A stretch of DNA of 64,000 nucleotides from Flavobacteriaceae bacterium (GCA_026988355.1 JALSLK010000071.1:62001-126000), one strand, 5' to 3'. Counted from the stretch's first letter, positions 43,832 to 53,610 are shown. Translations and numbers: made by a program. Notes: a model not told the origin generated them from the sequence alone.

Positions 43832-44467
43832 ATGAAAGTAATCTCTGTAAATATAGGAAAAAAAGAAAAAATACAATGGAAAAATAAAACTGTTGAAACA
43901 GGTATTTATAAAAAACCAGTAGACACTAATATATTCTTAGGAATAGAAGAGGTCAATAACGACCATGTCGTCGATAGAAAACACCACGGAGGAAAAGATA
44001 TGGCTGTCTATGCATATACCAAAAATCATTATGCCTATTTTCAAAAACTACATCCAGATTTGGAATTCCAAAATGGTATTTTCGGCGAAAATTTAACGGT
44101 AAGTAATCTCTTAGAAACCGAAGTGTGTATTGGCGATGTTTTTCAAGTTGGCGAAGCCGTTGTACAAGTTGCACAACCACGTTTTCCATGTTTTAAATTA
44201 GGAATTGTTTTTGGAACACAAAAAATAGTAAAAGAATATTTACATACTACATATTGTGGATTCTACTTTAGAGTACTTCAAAAAGGAAGTGTAAAAAAAG
44301 GCGATACTATCCTATTAATCGAAAAAGCCAAAAATAGCATGACTGTCGCAGATGTATATTCGTTATACACGACAAACAAAAAAAATAAAAAAATGATACA
44401 CGCTGCTTTAGCTTTAGAATTTTTAGCAGATAAATGTAAAAATCATTTTAGACGTAAATTATTATGA
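43832..44467 (+). CDS. MOSC domain-containing protein (YiiM-like)
   Basis: A 211-residue MOSC protein. DRKHHGGKDMAVYAY (48-62) and GIFGENLTV (82-90) are the family landmarks, and Cys120 (QPRFPCFKLG) is the conserved reactive cysteine. YiiM-type proteins bind the molybdenum cofactor and reduce N-hydroxylated compounds; the MOSC family in general moves sulfur or handles Moco. A helical 3-alpha C-terminus (about 165-211) completes the YiiM-like form. No molybdenum genes are nearby. Confidence 0.9.
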   Translation: MKVISVNIGKKEKIQWKNKTVETGIYKKPVDTNIFLGIEEVNNDHVVDRKHHGGKDMAVYAYTKNHYAYFQKLHPDLEFQNGIFGENLTVSNLLETEVCIGDVFQVGEAVVQVAQPRFPCFKLGIVFGTQKIVKEYLHTTYCGFYFRVLQKGSVKKGDTILLIEKAKNSMTVADVYSLYTTNKKNKKMIHAALALEFLADKCKNHFRRKLL

Positions 44468-44535
44468 TAAGTAAATAAAAAGAAAACTTCTCAAAAAATC
44501 TAGTACTTCAATAAAATAATAAAATTCATTACTAA

Positions 44536-45660
44536 ATGTTCCAATTAAAAATAATAAAAAACATATTTTTTTTCGTAATAATAGCACTACTTATAAATTG
44601 TAAAGCTACCAACATACAGGTCGCATCCAAAACGTCAAAAATTAATAAACTTCGTTTTATTGGAGAACAAGTACTTCCTGCAAATAAAATTTTTAATGGC
44701 ACCGAAGTTGGCGGATTATCTAGTATTGATTATGCAAATGACGCTTATTATTTAATTTCGGATGATAAAAATAAACCCATTCGTTTTTATAAAATGGATT
44801 TGTCTTTTGATGCAACAAAATTTTCTACAATTAAAATTACCGATGTTATCGAAATAAAAAACGATAGTAAAGGTTTAGATCCTGAGAGTTTACGATTTGA
44901 TGAAAAATTAGCACATTTTATTTGGACTAGCGAAGGCAATATTCGTAAAGGAATTAGTCCTGCAATTTTTGAAATAATGCCAAATGGTACTTCAATAAAA
45001 ACTTATGAAACACCTAGAAATTTACAAATAAGTACTACTCCAAAAACCAAAGGACCACGAAGAAATGGTTCTTTAGAATGTTTATCGATGAGCGAAAATT
45101 TAGATTATTTTTGGGTTGGTATGGAACTGCCTTTGTTGCAAGATGGCGAAGAACCACAATTAAAACAAGGAAATTATCCAGTACGAATTAGCAAAATAAA
45201 TAAAAAAACAGCAGATCTTGCATTTCAGTTTGCATACCAATTAGAGGCAATTCCGAAAGATTCTAAACCTTCTCATAAATTTATGGTTAATGGTTTGCCA
45301 GAGATATTAGAAATAGGTGAAAATCAATTTTTATTTATAGAACGTGCTTATGCTTCTGGACATAAAGATGGCGGAAATACCGTAAAAATATATCTTGTAG
45401 ATGCTAATAAAGCAACAAATATATCAAATATAGAGTCGTTAAAAAATACAGATTACATTCCAGCAACAAAAAAATTAATTTTCGATTTTGAAACCATACG
45501 ATCGCAATTAACAAATGGCATTGTAGATAATATAGAAGGTATTACATTCGGAAAAAAATTAGCAAATGGAAATCGTACTTTAGTAGTAGTTTCGGACAAT
45601 AATTTTAATAAATTTAACACACAATTAAATCAGTTTATTATTTTTGAAGTGTTATTTTAA
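44536..45660 (+). CDS. Esterase-like activity of phytase family lipoprotein
   Basis: A 374-residue lipoprotein: signal peptide ending LLINC (Cys22) and then a beta-propeller-like domain of the 'esterase-like activity of phytase' family (GTEVGGLSSIDY, DPESLRF, NGSLECLSMS, NIEGITFG). Relatives hydrolyse phosphate or carboxyl esters outside the cytoplasm; the substrate here is unknown. It is a single gene between MOSC and DUF2339 genes. Confidence 0.85.
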   Translation: MFQLKIIKNIFFFVIIALLINCKATNIQVASKTSKINKLRFIGEQVLPANKIFNGTEVGGLSSIDYANDAYYLISDDKNKPIRFYKMDLSFDATKFSTIKITDVIEIKNDSKGLDPESLRFDEKLAHFIWTSEGNIRKGISPAIFEIMPNGTSIKTYETPRNLQISTTPKTKGPRRNGSLECLSMSENLDYFWVGMELPLLQDGEEPQLKQGNYPVRISKINKKTADLAFQFAYQLEAIPKDSKPSHKFMVNGLPEILEIGENQFLFIERAYASGHKDGGNTVKIYLVDANKATNISNIESLKNTDYIPATKKLIFDFETIRSQLTNGIVDNIEGITFGKKLANGNRTLVVVSDNNFNKFNTQLNQFIIFEVLF

Positions 45661-45726
45661 TAGATTCGATTATAAACTAATTTACAACACTTGTAAAATA
45701 AATAAGCTTCTTTACAGTATTTAGTT

Positions 45727-45734
45727 TAAATTTG
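45727..45734 (+). promoter_or_regulatory. -7 box of the DUF2339-DUF3999 operon
   Basis: TAAATTTG is a perfect TAnnTTTG box, 22 bases before the ATG at 45757. No well-spaced TTG lies upstream. Confidence 0.45.
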
Positions 45735-45756
45735 TGAATCACTAATTGTCCTTACA

Positions 45757-48126
45757 ATGAATCAAGATAAAATAAATCGATTATTAGATAAATTAGATTT
45801 ACTTTTAAAAAAACAAGATTTTTTTACGAGAGAAATAAATGAAATTAAACAAGAAATTACTAGTTTAAACTTAAGTAAAAAATTTACGAATACTTCTCTT
45901 GATAAAGAGATTATAGTTAAAGAAACTAAGACTATAATTTCGCAAGAAAGTCCTAAAATTAAAAAAACTGATTTTGAAATTACGCAAGAAATAGAAAAAC
46001 GAAAAGCAAAAAACAAAAACTTTAAAAAAACACAGAAACCAAAAGGGAAATCGGATTTAGAGAAATTTATTGGAGAAAATCTAATTAATAAAATTGGTAT
46101 TTTAATAACCGTTATTGGTGTTGGTATTGGTGCAAAGTACTCTATCGAAAATAATTTAATTAGCCCACTTACAAGAATAATTTTAGGGTACTTGATTGGT
46201 TTAGGGCTTTTAGGTTTTGGCATGAAATTGAAAGCAAAATACGAAAGTTTTTCTGCTGTTTTGGTAAGTGGCGCTATGGCAATTATGTATTTTATTACTT
46301 TTGCTGCGTATAGTTTTTATGGTATTTTACCTGTTTCTCTTACCTTTATACTAATGCTTTTGTTTACGGTATTTACGGTTTTTGCTGCTTTAAATTACAA
46401 CAAACAAGTTATTGCAATTATTGGTTTGGTTGGCGCTTATGGCGTTCCTTTTTTATTGAGTAGCGGTTCTGGCAGAATAGATATATTATTTAGTTATATG
46501 GCAATAATTAATATTGGTATACTAGGAGTTTCTGTTAAAAAATACTGGAAACCGCTTTACTATGTTTCTTTTGCATTTACTTGGTTCATCTTTACAGTTT
46601 GGTTCTTTGATAAATATCAGGTAGAAAGTCACTTTAATTTTGCATTACTATTTGCAACCATTTTCTTTTTCATTTTTTACGCAACCATTTTAGCGTATAA
46701 ATTAGTTAATAAAGAAAAATTTATAAAATCGGATGTTGTACTTATGCTGTCCAATTCGTTTGTTTATTTCGGAATTGGCTATGCTATATTAGATTCTAAT
46801 AGTTCTAGTAGAAGTTATTTAGGTTTATTTGCTTTAGTAAATGCAATCATCCATTTTGGCGTAACTGTTGCTATTTATAAACAAAAATTAGCGGATAAAA
46901 ATTTATTTTACCTCGTTGCTGGTTTAGTTCTAGTTTTTGTAACCATAGCAGTTCCAATTCAGCTAGACGGAAATTGGGTTACTTTATTTTGGGCTGGAGA
47001 AGCGGCATTATTATTTTGGATTGGTAGAACTAAAAAGGTGTCTTTTTATGAAAAATTAGCCTATCCTTTAATGCTATTTTCTTTTATTAGTTTAATACAA
47101 GATTGGGATACTTTACAAAAAGTAAACAATTTCTACTCGGACTCTTATATAAGTAGCACACCTATATTTAATTTGAATTTTTTATCCACCTTGCTATTTG
47201 TACTTATTTTTAGTTTTATACTATATACCCACAGAAATAAAAAATACAAGAAACCCGAGTTTAAAAATAAAATTTATACTATTGTCCTTTATGTATTACC
47301 AATTGCTTTGTTATTAGTAATCTATAATATGTTTAGAAACGAAATTGACCTCTATTTTTCGAATCTTATCTATAAAACTGCTATTATTACAGATACCAAT
47401 AATAGTTATAATTCTAAAACATACAATTACGATTTATCGAAATTTAATATGATTTGGCAAGTAAATTATACATTACTTTTCTTATCGATACTTGCTTTTA
47501 TCAATTATAAAAAAATTAAAAGTCAAATTTTTGGCTATGGTATTTTGGCTGTAATGGTAGTTTCTATTTTTGGGTTTTTATCTACTAGTTTACTCCAACT
47601 TAGTGTATTGAGAAGTAATTTTATTCAACAAAGCTCCGAGTATTTTACTATTGGTAATGAGGCAATTGCAATTCGGTACATTTCTTTTGTATTTGTTGCT
47701 CTAGCATTATGGAGTTGTTATCATTTTATTATCAAAAAATTCGCAGATAAAAAAGTAAAAGAAATATTTGATATTGCCTTACACATTCCAATTTTATGGA
47801 TTGCTAGTAGCGAACTTATACATTGGTTGGATTTCGCTGGTTCTGCTAATAATTATAAATTAGGTTTGAGTATTCTTTGGGGAATTTACGCTCTATTACT
47901 CATTATTTTAGGTATATGGAAAAATAACAAAATTTTACGAATTGGTGCAATTGTTCTTTTTGGTATAACTTTAGTAAAATTATTTCTCTATGATATTAGA
48001 CATTTAAATACAATTTCGAAAACCATCGTTTTTGTTTCTTTAGGAATTTTACTATTATTTATTTCTTTTTTATATAACAAGTACAAACACAAAATTAGTG
48101 ATGAACACGAAGAAAAACACGTATAG
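45757..48126 (+). CDS. DUF2339 polytopic membrane protein
   Basis: A 789-residue protein with an N-terminal coiled coil (1-35), a charged linker (about 45-100) and then some 20 or more hydrophobic segments to the C-terminus. The DUF2339 core begins at KFIGENLINKIGILITVIGVGIGAKY. The function is unknown for the whole family. The DUF3999 gene starts inside its last 26 bases in another frame, so the two are translated together and probably form one inner-membrane/periplasm unit. Confidence 0.88.
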   Translation: MNQDKINRLLDKLDLLLKKQDFFTREINEIKQEITSLNLSKKFTNTSLDKEIIVKETKTIISQESPKIKKTDFEITQEIEKRKAKNKNFKKTQKPKGKSDLEKFIGENLINKIGILITVIGVGIGAKYSIENNLISPLTRIILGYLIGLGLLGFGMKLKAKYESFSAVLVSGAMAIMYFITFAAYSFYGILPVSLTFILMLLFTVFTVFAALNYNKQVIAIIGLVGAYGVPFLLSSGSGRIDILFSYMAIINIGILGVSVKKYWKPLYYVSFAFTWFIFTVWFFDKYQVESHFNFALLFATIFFFIFYATILAYKLVNKEKFIKSDVVLMLSNSFVYFGIGYAILDSNSSSRSYLGLFALVNAIIHFGVTVAIYKQKLADKNLFYLVAGLVLVFVTIAVPIQLDGNWVTLFWAGEAALLFWIGRTKKVSFYEKLAYPLMLFSFISLIQDWDTLQKVNNFYSDSYISSTPIFNLNFLSTLLFVLIFSFILYTHRNKKYKKPEFKNKIYTIVLYVLPIALLLVIYNMFRNEIDLYFSNLIYKTAIITDTNNSYNSKTYNYDLSKFNMIWQVNYTLLFLSILAFINYKKIKSQIFGYGILAVMVVSIFGFLSTSLLQLSVLRSNFIQQSSEYFTIGNEAIAIRYISFVFVALALWSCYHFIIKKFADKKVKEIFDIALHIPILWIASSELIHWLDFAGSANNYKLGLSILWGIYALLLIILGIWKNNKILRIGAIVLFGITLVKLFLYDIRHLNTISKTIVFVSLGILLLFISFLYNKYKHKISDEHEEKHV

Positions 48127-49348
48127 ATTTTTAGCCTTTTTATTAATAGTTACATCTACTTCTTTTAGTTACGGACAAATAGAACAATACAATTATAAAA
48201 GAGCCATAGATGGTATTTCTAACGAATGGCATACTATTGAATTGCCAAATTCTGTTTTTAATAAAGTATCTAAAAATTTATCGGATATTAGAATATTTGG
48301 CATTACAAAAAATAACGATACTATCGAGGCTCCTTATGTTTTAAAAGTAAGCAGTGATAAAATTAGCAAAAATAAAATTGTTTTTAAGTCTATTAATAAT
48401 GTACATAACGGTAATGGTTATTATTATACTTTCGAGATTCCATCCGCTAAGCAGATAAACCAATTAAATTTAGATTTTGATACGACTAATTTTGATTGGA
48501 AATTAAAATTTGAAGCAAGTCAGAATCTAAAAGAATGGTTTACTATAAAAGACAATTATAGAGTGGTTTCTATTGAGAATGAAATTATTAATTACCAGTT
48601 TACCAAATTAATTTTTCCAAATTCTAAGTACAAATACTATAGGTTATTAGTAAAAAGTAAAAAAAATCCAAAACTCAAAATTGCACATTTGGATTTTAAT
48701 ACAATTCAAAAAGGAAGACTTAGAGATTATACGATTGCAAATATTTCTCAAAATAACAATAAAAAATCCAAACAAACTACGGTTACAATCGAATTGGATT
48801 CGATTGTACCTATAAGCTATTTAAAGGTTAATATCGATAGTAAAATTGATTATTATAGATCGTATAAATTAGACTATTTAAGTAGTCGTTTTAAAACCGA
48901 AAAAGGGTGGAAAGAAAATTACAATTCGATTACTAATGGTGTTCTAAATTCTATAGATAATAATGAAATTAACTTTGGAGCGATAACGACAAAAAAATTA
49001 AGACTGGTAATTAATAATCAAGATAATAAGGCCTTAGCGGTTTCTTCTATTGATTGTAAAGGTTATATTTATAAACTTCTAGTTCGCTTTGACGAAGATG
49101 CCAATTATTTTTTAACTTATGGTAATATAAATGCAGCTAAACCGAATTACGATATCCTTCGTTTTCCAGATAAAATCCCTACAGATGCGAGTTTAATTAG
49201 TTTAGGTAAAGAAAACGTAATTGCAAAACAAGATGTTGCTAAAACGGAAGCATTATTTACCAATAAAGCTTGGCTTTGGGCTGTTATGCTTGTTATTATG
49301 GTGTTACTTACTTGGTTTTCTTTAAAAATGATGCGTAATACAAAATAA
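48101..49348 (+). CDS. DUF3999 family protein
   Basis: A 415-residue protein: signal peptide (about 1-25, ending SYGQ), beta-rich periplasmic domain, and one membrane helix near the C-terminus (WLWAVMLVIMVLLTWFSL) with a short basic tail. ATG at 48101 is the natural start; it overlaps the DUF2339 gene by 26 bases. DUF3999 genes typically travel with DUF2339, and a shared envelope role is inferred. It converges with the TonB-type receptor gene. Confidence 0.87.
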   Translation: MNTKKNTYRFLAFLLIVTSTSFSYGQIEQYNYKRAIDGISNEWHTIELPNSVFNKVSKNLSDIRIFGITKNNDTIEAPYVLKVSSDKISKNKIVFKSINNVHNGNGYYYTFEIPSAKQINQLNLDFDTTNFDWKLKFEASQNLKEWFTIKDNYRVVSIENEIINYQFTKLIFPNSKYKYYRLLVKSKKNPKLKIAHLDFNTIQKGRLRDYTIANISQNNNKKSKQTTVTIELDSIVPISYLKVNIDSKIDYYRSYKLDYLSSRFKTEKGWKENYNSITNGVLNSIDNNEINFGAITTKKLRLVINNQDNKALAVSSIDCKGYIYKLLVRFDEDANYFLTYGNINAAKPNYDILRFPDKIPTDASLISLGKENVIAKQDVAKTEALFTNKAWLWAVMLVIMVLLTWFSLKMMRNTK

Positions 49349-49360
49349 GGATTTTTAATT

Positions 49361-52036
49361 CTACAACTTATAAACAACTTTAAACAGCACCACTCTAGGT
49401 AAAATATATGTTTTGCTATCACTAATAATAAAATCTGTTTGGCTATTATTCTGTTTATACAAAGCATTAAACAAATTAGAAGCTGTTAATTCAAAACCCC
49501 AAGCACTATCTTCTTTTTGATAAAAAATGCTAGCATTAGCGTCTAAATAGGTGTTATCTATACTGTTGTCTGTTTTGTTTTTGTAAGTGTTATATTCAAA
49601 ATCTGCTTCAAAAATAAAATCTTTATAATCGTAATCTAAATAGGAGAAAAGACGCTCATTTGTGTATTCTGTTGTGTTGCGATTTTGATAGGTTGTAAAA
49701 TCTTTTTTGTAACCAATTTCTATATTTGGAAATTTCTTAAACAACGTTTTAATGCTTGGCTCTACATAAAAGGTACTACTTTTATTCTGACTTTGGTTAT
49801 TATTTACTAACTGATAATAATCATTATACCGATAACCTGTTTTTATTTTCGTTTTTATTTTATGTATCGTCTTTGAAAAAATTATGTTTGTAGACCAATT
49901 TATCTCTGGTTCGTAAAACATTATTTGTGTACTAAATTGATTAATTCCATCTAATGCTGTTACATTTTTTAATGTTTGTGTTTTTTTGTTGTAAAAAGTG
50001 TGTATTGAAAAGTTGTGACCTCTATATAAATTAAATTTATAATAGCTTAAACTCAAACTGTGATATAAACTATTTGATAAATGCCTATTTCCTCTAAAAA
50101 CACGGTTAAAATTTGACAAAATATATCGGTTCGTTAACGATTTTACACTTGGAAAATTTGCGTTTAATTTATACTTAAAATTTAACTTTTCTGAACTCCT
50201 AAAAGTTATTTTTGCAGTGAATTGTGGTAGAAATACATTTTTAGAAAAATATTTTTTTACAGTGTTTTGTTGCTGCGTATTCCAAAGATAATTATGATAA
50301 TAAATAGCAGGTTTAAAAAAGACTTTACCAACTTTAAATTTATATTCTAAGCCTAAGTAAACATCTAAAAAATGGTATTTAAAATCGTTTCCAAATTGTG
50401 CGGTATTAAAGTTGTTTATATTTCCGTTATCTAAAAGTTGATAATCTTCATTTATAAAATGATTACTTGATTTGTTTACACCAAAACTAGTATAAATATG
50501 GTGAAACCGATGTAAAACCCAATAATTTTTTAGTAAAGCATTTACATTTTGAGAAACAATGTTTTTATCTTGACGTATTCTGTAAAAATCTTGTGCGGTA
50601 ATGGGAACTAAATTTTCTAATAATTCTTGGTTGGTATTCCAAGACAAGGTAGGTTTGTCTTTCTTATAGGTATAATTTGCATTTAAGGTTAAGGTATGCG
50701 TATCAGACAAATCGTTATTTAAACTTACATTTTGTGAAAATGTAAAAGCTTCTAGATTAGCAATATGTTCTATGTTTATATCTTTATTTGGACTTATTGT
50801 ACCAATATTACCGATGCTTTTATTTTTAGACGTATTAAAAGAAGAATTAAACGCATAGTCCGTTTTGCTATTTGGGTCGTAATCTAGCGTAAGTTTACCA
50901 ATAGCATACACATTTTTATTTGTTTTTGCATTGTTTCGTTGTTCTGTAAAAGGCATTCCGTAAAGGTATTGATTATTAGTAAAGGTTTGCGTATCGGTTT
51001 CTGCTTTTGCACTAATTACATATAGACTTAAATCTGTTGCTTTAGTAACACTTTGTCTAATATTAAATGCACCAAATAGCGTTTTATCGGCTTTAAAATC
51101 TTGATTGGTTAAATATTTTGCAAAATCAGATCGATACAATTTAAAATAACTACTAGCGTCTTTAAACATTTGACTCATTCCTCCTTCAAACTCCATATAA
51201 TCTCTAATAGTAAAAGATTTCTTACCAGTATTAGTAATATCACCAATAAAATTAACACTAGTTTTTGGACTGTAATAAAACAATTTTGGATGTACTACAT
51301 ATTTATTAGTAATACCAGCACCTAATTCTATATCACCAAAAACAAACTTCTTTTTATCTTCTTTTAATTTGATGTTTAAGGCTACTTTATCATCGTCTTG
51401 TAAGCCTTTTAGCATAGCAACACTATTGTAATTTTCTAATACTTGTACTTTATCAATTGCATCTGCTGGAATATTGTTTACGCCTAGTTTGGTATTTCCT
51501 CCAAAAAAAGGTTTGTCTTCTACTAATAAGGTAGTTACTTTTTTACCATTGGCAAGTACATTACCTTTTCTATCAACTTCTATACCAGGCAATTTTTTTA
51601 ATATATCTTTTAGTTTACGCTCATTACCTGTAACAAAACTATCTGTATTATAAGTAATAGTGTCTTGTTTTACAGTTACTGGTATGGTATAGGTTATATT
51701 TACTTCATTAAGTTGATTTTTATCTTCTTTTAAAGTAAAATTATAAATAGTGTCTTTTGCAAATTGAAAATTTACTTTATTTGGCATATAACCTAAATAA
51801 CTTGCTGTAACCTCGTAGTTTTTTCCTTTTTGAATTTTAAGTTTGTATCTACCTTGCTCGTCTGTAATGGCATAGGCAATATTCACTTCTTTATCTTTAG
51901 GTACTGCAAATACATTGGCATAACTTAGCGTTTGAATACTGTCTTTTACCGTGCCTTTTACTTGGATGGTTTGGGATTGTAAAGGAAAAAAGTCTATTAC
52001 GAATAATAGAATAATTACATATTTTAACCTATTCAT
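49361..52036 (-). CDS. TonB-dependent receptor-like outer-membrane protein (GLPGLI partner)
   Basis: An 891-residue outer-membrane protein: signal peptide 1-21, a carboxypeptidase-regulatory-like domain (about 22-110, KGTVKDSIQTLSYANVF), a plug-like region (about 125-225, LKDILKKLPGIEVDRKGNVL and VEDKPFFGG) and a beta barrel to the end (final VVLFKVVYKL with a hydrophobic C-terminus). It lies 33 bases downstream of the GLPGLI gene; this gene pair is common in Bacteroidota. The cargo is unknown. No clear TonB box was identified. Confidence 0.88.
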   Translation of the reverse strand: MNRLKYVIILLFVIDFFPLQSQTIQVKGTVKDSIQTLSYANVFAVPKDKEVNIAYAITDEQGRYKLKIQKGKNYEVTASYLGYMPNKVNFQFAKDTIYNFTLKEDKNQLNEVNITYTIPVTVKQDTITYNTDSFVTGNERKLKDILKKLPGIEVDRKGNVLANGKKVTTLLVEDKPFFGGNTKLGVNNIPADAIDKVQVLENYNSVAMLKGLQDDDKVALNIKLKEDKKKFVFGDIELGAGITNKYVVHPKLFYYSPKTSVNFIGDITNTGKKSFTIRDYMEFEGGMSQMFKDASSYFKLYRSDFAKYLTNQDFKADKTLFGAFNIRQSVTKATDLSLYVISAKAETDTQTFTNNQYLYGMPFTEQRNNAKTNKNVYAIGKLTLDYDPNSKTDYAFNSSFNTSKNKSIGNIGTISPNKDINIEHIANLEAFTFSQNVSLNNDLSDTHTLTLNANYTYKKDKPTLSWNTNQELLENLVPITAQDFYRIRQDKNIVSQNVNALLKNYWVLHRFHHIYTSFGVNKSSNHFINEDYQLLDNGNINNFNTAQFGNDFKYHFLDVYLGLEYKFKVGKVFFKPAIYYHNYLWNTQQQNTVKKYFSKNVFLPQFTAKITFRSSEKLNFKYKLNANFPSVKSLTNRYILSNFNRVFRGNRHLSNSLYHSLSLSYYKFNLYRGHNFSIHTFYNKKTQTLKNVTALDGINQFSTQIMFYEPEINWSTNIIFSKTIHKIKTKIKTGYRYNDYYQLVNNNQSQNKSSTFYVEPSIKTLFKKFPNIEIGYKKDFTTYQNRNTTEYTNERLFSYLDYDYKDFIFEADFEYNTYKNKTDNSIDNTYLDANASIFYQKEDSAWGFELTASNLFNALYKQNNSQTDFIISDSKTYILPRVVLFKVVYKL

Positions 52037-52069
52037 TGAAAACTGATAGTATTATTTATAAAATGAATT

Positions 52070-52792
52070 TTATCTCTTATTTCTTTCTTTACGGAACTGA
52101 TCAAATTTTTCTAGTAATAATAATTCGTAATCTTTAAACGTAATTCGCTCAGAATTATTTGGAGGATTTTGAAAAGTAATTTTGTCTTTTGGATTTAAAT
52201 CTATAAATTTTGCTGTTAAATATAATTTATTATCTTCTTGCACACTTAAAATTAAACCAGGTAAACCATTATAAAATTTAGGTCCAAAATTTAACGGTAT
52301 TTCTGGTGTGTACCATGCTGTAATTTTTTTTTTTCTAACTCCACTTCTATGCTTACGCATAATCGTTGCTGTTGCTTTTAGACAAGTGTATTTTCCAATT
52401 TTTTTAGTTTCATTAGTTAATTTCCAATTTATTTTTTCATATTCAATTAAGAAGTCACTTCCCAATAACCTATTTTCTCTTTCATGCAAATTTTCATTAG
52501 TAGTTAAATTGTAATAGTAAGTACCCGTTCCAGCAAAAACGGCTGTCAAATTGATAGAGTTATTATCTATTTCTAAGCTCTCATTTTTTTTATAATAAGA
52601 TTTTTTTTTTCTTATATACAGAGTAAACTCAACATCGGATGAACTTTGTTCATTAAGAAATTCTTTAGAATTATTCTTTTCTTTTAGTTTCTTTACATAA
52701 TTTGTAGCAGATGCAACATAAGTAATTTTTGAATCTTGTGAGAAAACTAAAAAGTTTACTAGGAACAATAAAGGGATAAATATATTTTTCAT
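52070..52792 (-). CDS. GLPGLI family protein
   Basis: A 240-residue exported protein with a signal peptide (1-18, ending VFSQ) and the name-giving motif NGLPGLILSV (175-184) following WYTPEIPLNFGPKFY. The family is restricted to Bacteroidota, is mostly beta structure and has no known activity. It sits between the small cysteine-rich peptide gene upstream (gap 64 bases) and the receptor gene downstream, all on the minus strand, so the three form a likely operon. Confidence 0.93.
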   Translation of the reverse strand: MKNIFIPLLFLVNFLVFSQDSKITYVASATNYVKKLKEKNNSKEFLNEQSSSDVEFTLYIRKKKSYYKKNESLEIDNNSINLTAVFAGTGTYYYNLTTNENLHERENRLLGSDFLIEYEKINWKLTNETKKIGKYTCLKATATIMRKHRSGVRKKKITAWYTPEIPLNFGPKFYNGLPGLILSVQEDNKLYLTAKFIDLNPKDKITFQNPPNNSERITFKDYELLLLEKFDQFRKERNKR

Positions 52793-52856
52793 ATTTTAAA
52801 TTATTATAAAGTTAGTTTCTATAAACTACTAAAAACTAACTTTATTTTATTTAAGA

Positions 52857-53066
52857 TTAACATCCGTTCATGCTTGTACATTCATCATAGTAAGCAACAG
52901 CATCATCTACTGAAAAATCATGATATGTTATAGTATCCTCTGCTGCACCAAGACAAGCATTATGTACACTATCACACCAAGTAGGTTGTTTTTTTTCAGT
53001 TGAATAATTAAAACTCATAAGCGCAAACATTCCTACCAACGCCACTAAACTAAATATTTTTTTCAT
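52857..53066 (-). CDS. Small secreted four-cysteine peptide, 69 residues
   Basis: The start MKKIFSLVALVGMFALMSF at 53066 gives a clean signal peptide (about 1-22). The mature part of some 47 residues is acidic and has four cysteines: Cys31, Cys38, Cys63 and the C-terminal Cys69. The spacing (Cys-x6-Cys, then Cys-x5-Cys, with a helical stretch between) would suit a disulfide-tied helical hairpin. No family is recognised. It is the first gene of the operon with GLPGLI and the TonB-type receptor, with its own consensus promoter, so it may be their cargo or a modulator (inference). Confidence 0.72.
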   Translation of the reverse strand: MKKIFSLVALVGMFALMSFNYSTEKKQPTWCDSVHNACLGAAEDTITYHDFSVDDAVAYYDECTSMNGC

Positions 53067-53127
53067 AATAAAAAATTTGTGTTTACTTTTTTTTATTTTT
53101 TTCAAAGCAAACTGGTTAACAATATAT

Positions 53128-53158
53128 CAAACATATCTTAAAATAGATTTTACACCAA
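53128..53158 (-). promoter_or_regulatory. Promoter of the peptide-GLPGLI-receptor operon
   Basis: On the minus strand TTG (53156-53158), a 20-base spacer and TATGTTTG (53128-53135) match the consensus. The start site lies about 55 bases before the peptide ATG, and the XRE-side dyads begin only 10 bases upstream. Confidence 0.6.
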
Positions 53159-53167
53159 CCAAAAAAA

Positions 53168-53206
53168 TGGTATTTTTACCAAATATTTAATAATTGTAAA
53201 TTTGGT
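53168..53206 (+). promoter_or_regulatory. Dyads and -7 box of the XRE regulator gene
   Basis: TGGTA-TTTT-TACCA (53168-53181) is a perfect dyad, and ACCAAAT (53178-53184) is repeated inverted as ATTTGGT (53200-53206). TAAATTTG (53197-53204) is a perfect -7 box with only 7 bases to the ATG at 53212. The sites are well placed for autoregulation and for control of the divergent peptide operon. Confidence 0.5.
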
Positions 53207-53211
53207 TTATT

Positions 53212-53610
53212 ATGAGTATTGCAATAAAACTATTAGAATTACGTAAAAGTAAAGGCTTGTCTCAAGAAGAGTTAGCTATAGATTTAAGCATTTCGCAATC
53301 TACTATTTCTAATTACGAAAAAGGCTTGTCTAAACCAGATGTGGATACTTTAAAAAAATATGCCAGTTATTTTCAAGTGGCTTTAAGTGAGTTTTTTACA
53401 GAGGATAATTATACTTTTTATAATCACGATAATAAAAATAAGGGTGATATTAACAATTTAGTCATCAACCAACTCTCAGAACAATTATTAGAGCAGTTTG
53501 AAAAACGTATTACAGATAAAGAAGATATTATTGGTATGCAAAAAGAAACAATTGCAATTTTAAAAGAAAGTATTTTTGGCTTACAGGAAATTATCCGAAA
53601 ATTGGATTAA
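53212..53610 (+). CDS. XRE family helix-turn-helix regulator
   Basis: A 132-residue DNA-binding protein. The HTH (about 5-58) has LRKSKGLSQEELAIDLSIS and QSTISNYEKGLSKPDVDTL, the standard Cro/CI form. The C-terminal part (about 90-132) is a coiled coil, which suggests dimers. It is divergent from the peptide operon with operator-like dyads between, so it probably regulates that operon and itself. Confidence 0.92.
   Translation: MSIAIKLLELRKSKGLSQEELAIDLSISQSTISNYEKGLSKPDVDTLKKYASYFQVALSEFFTEDNYTFYNHDNKNKGDINNLVINQLSEQLLEQFEKRITDKEDIIGMQKETIAILKESIFGLQEIIRKLD

Noticed and set aside
45762-46223. 153-residue minus-strand open frame over the DUF2339 start
   Set aside because: Shadow of the DUF2339 N-terminus, with no start signals of its own.
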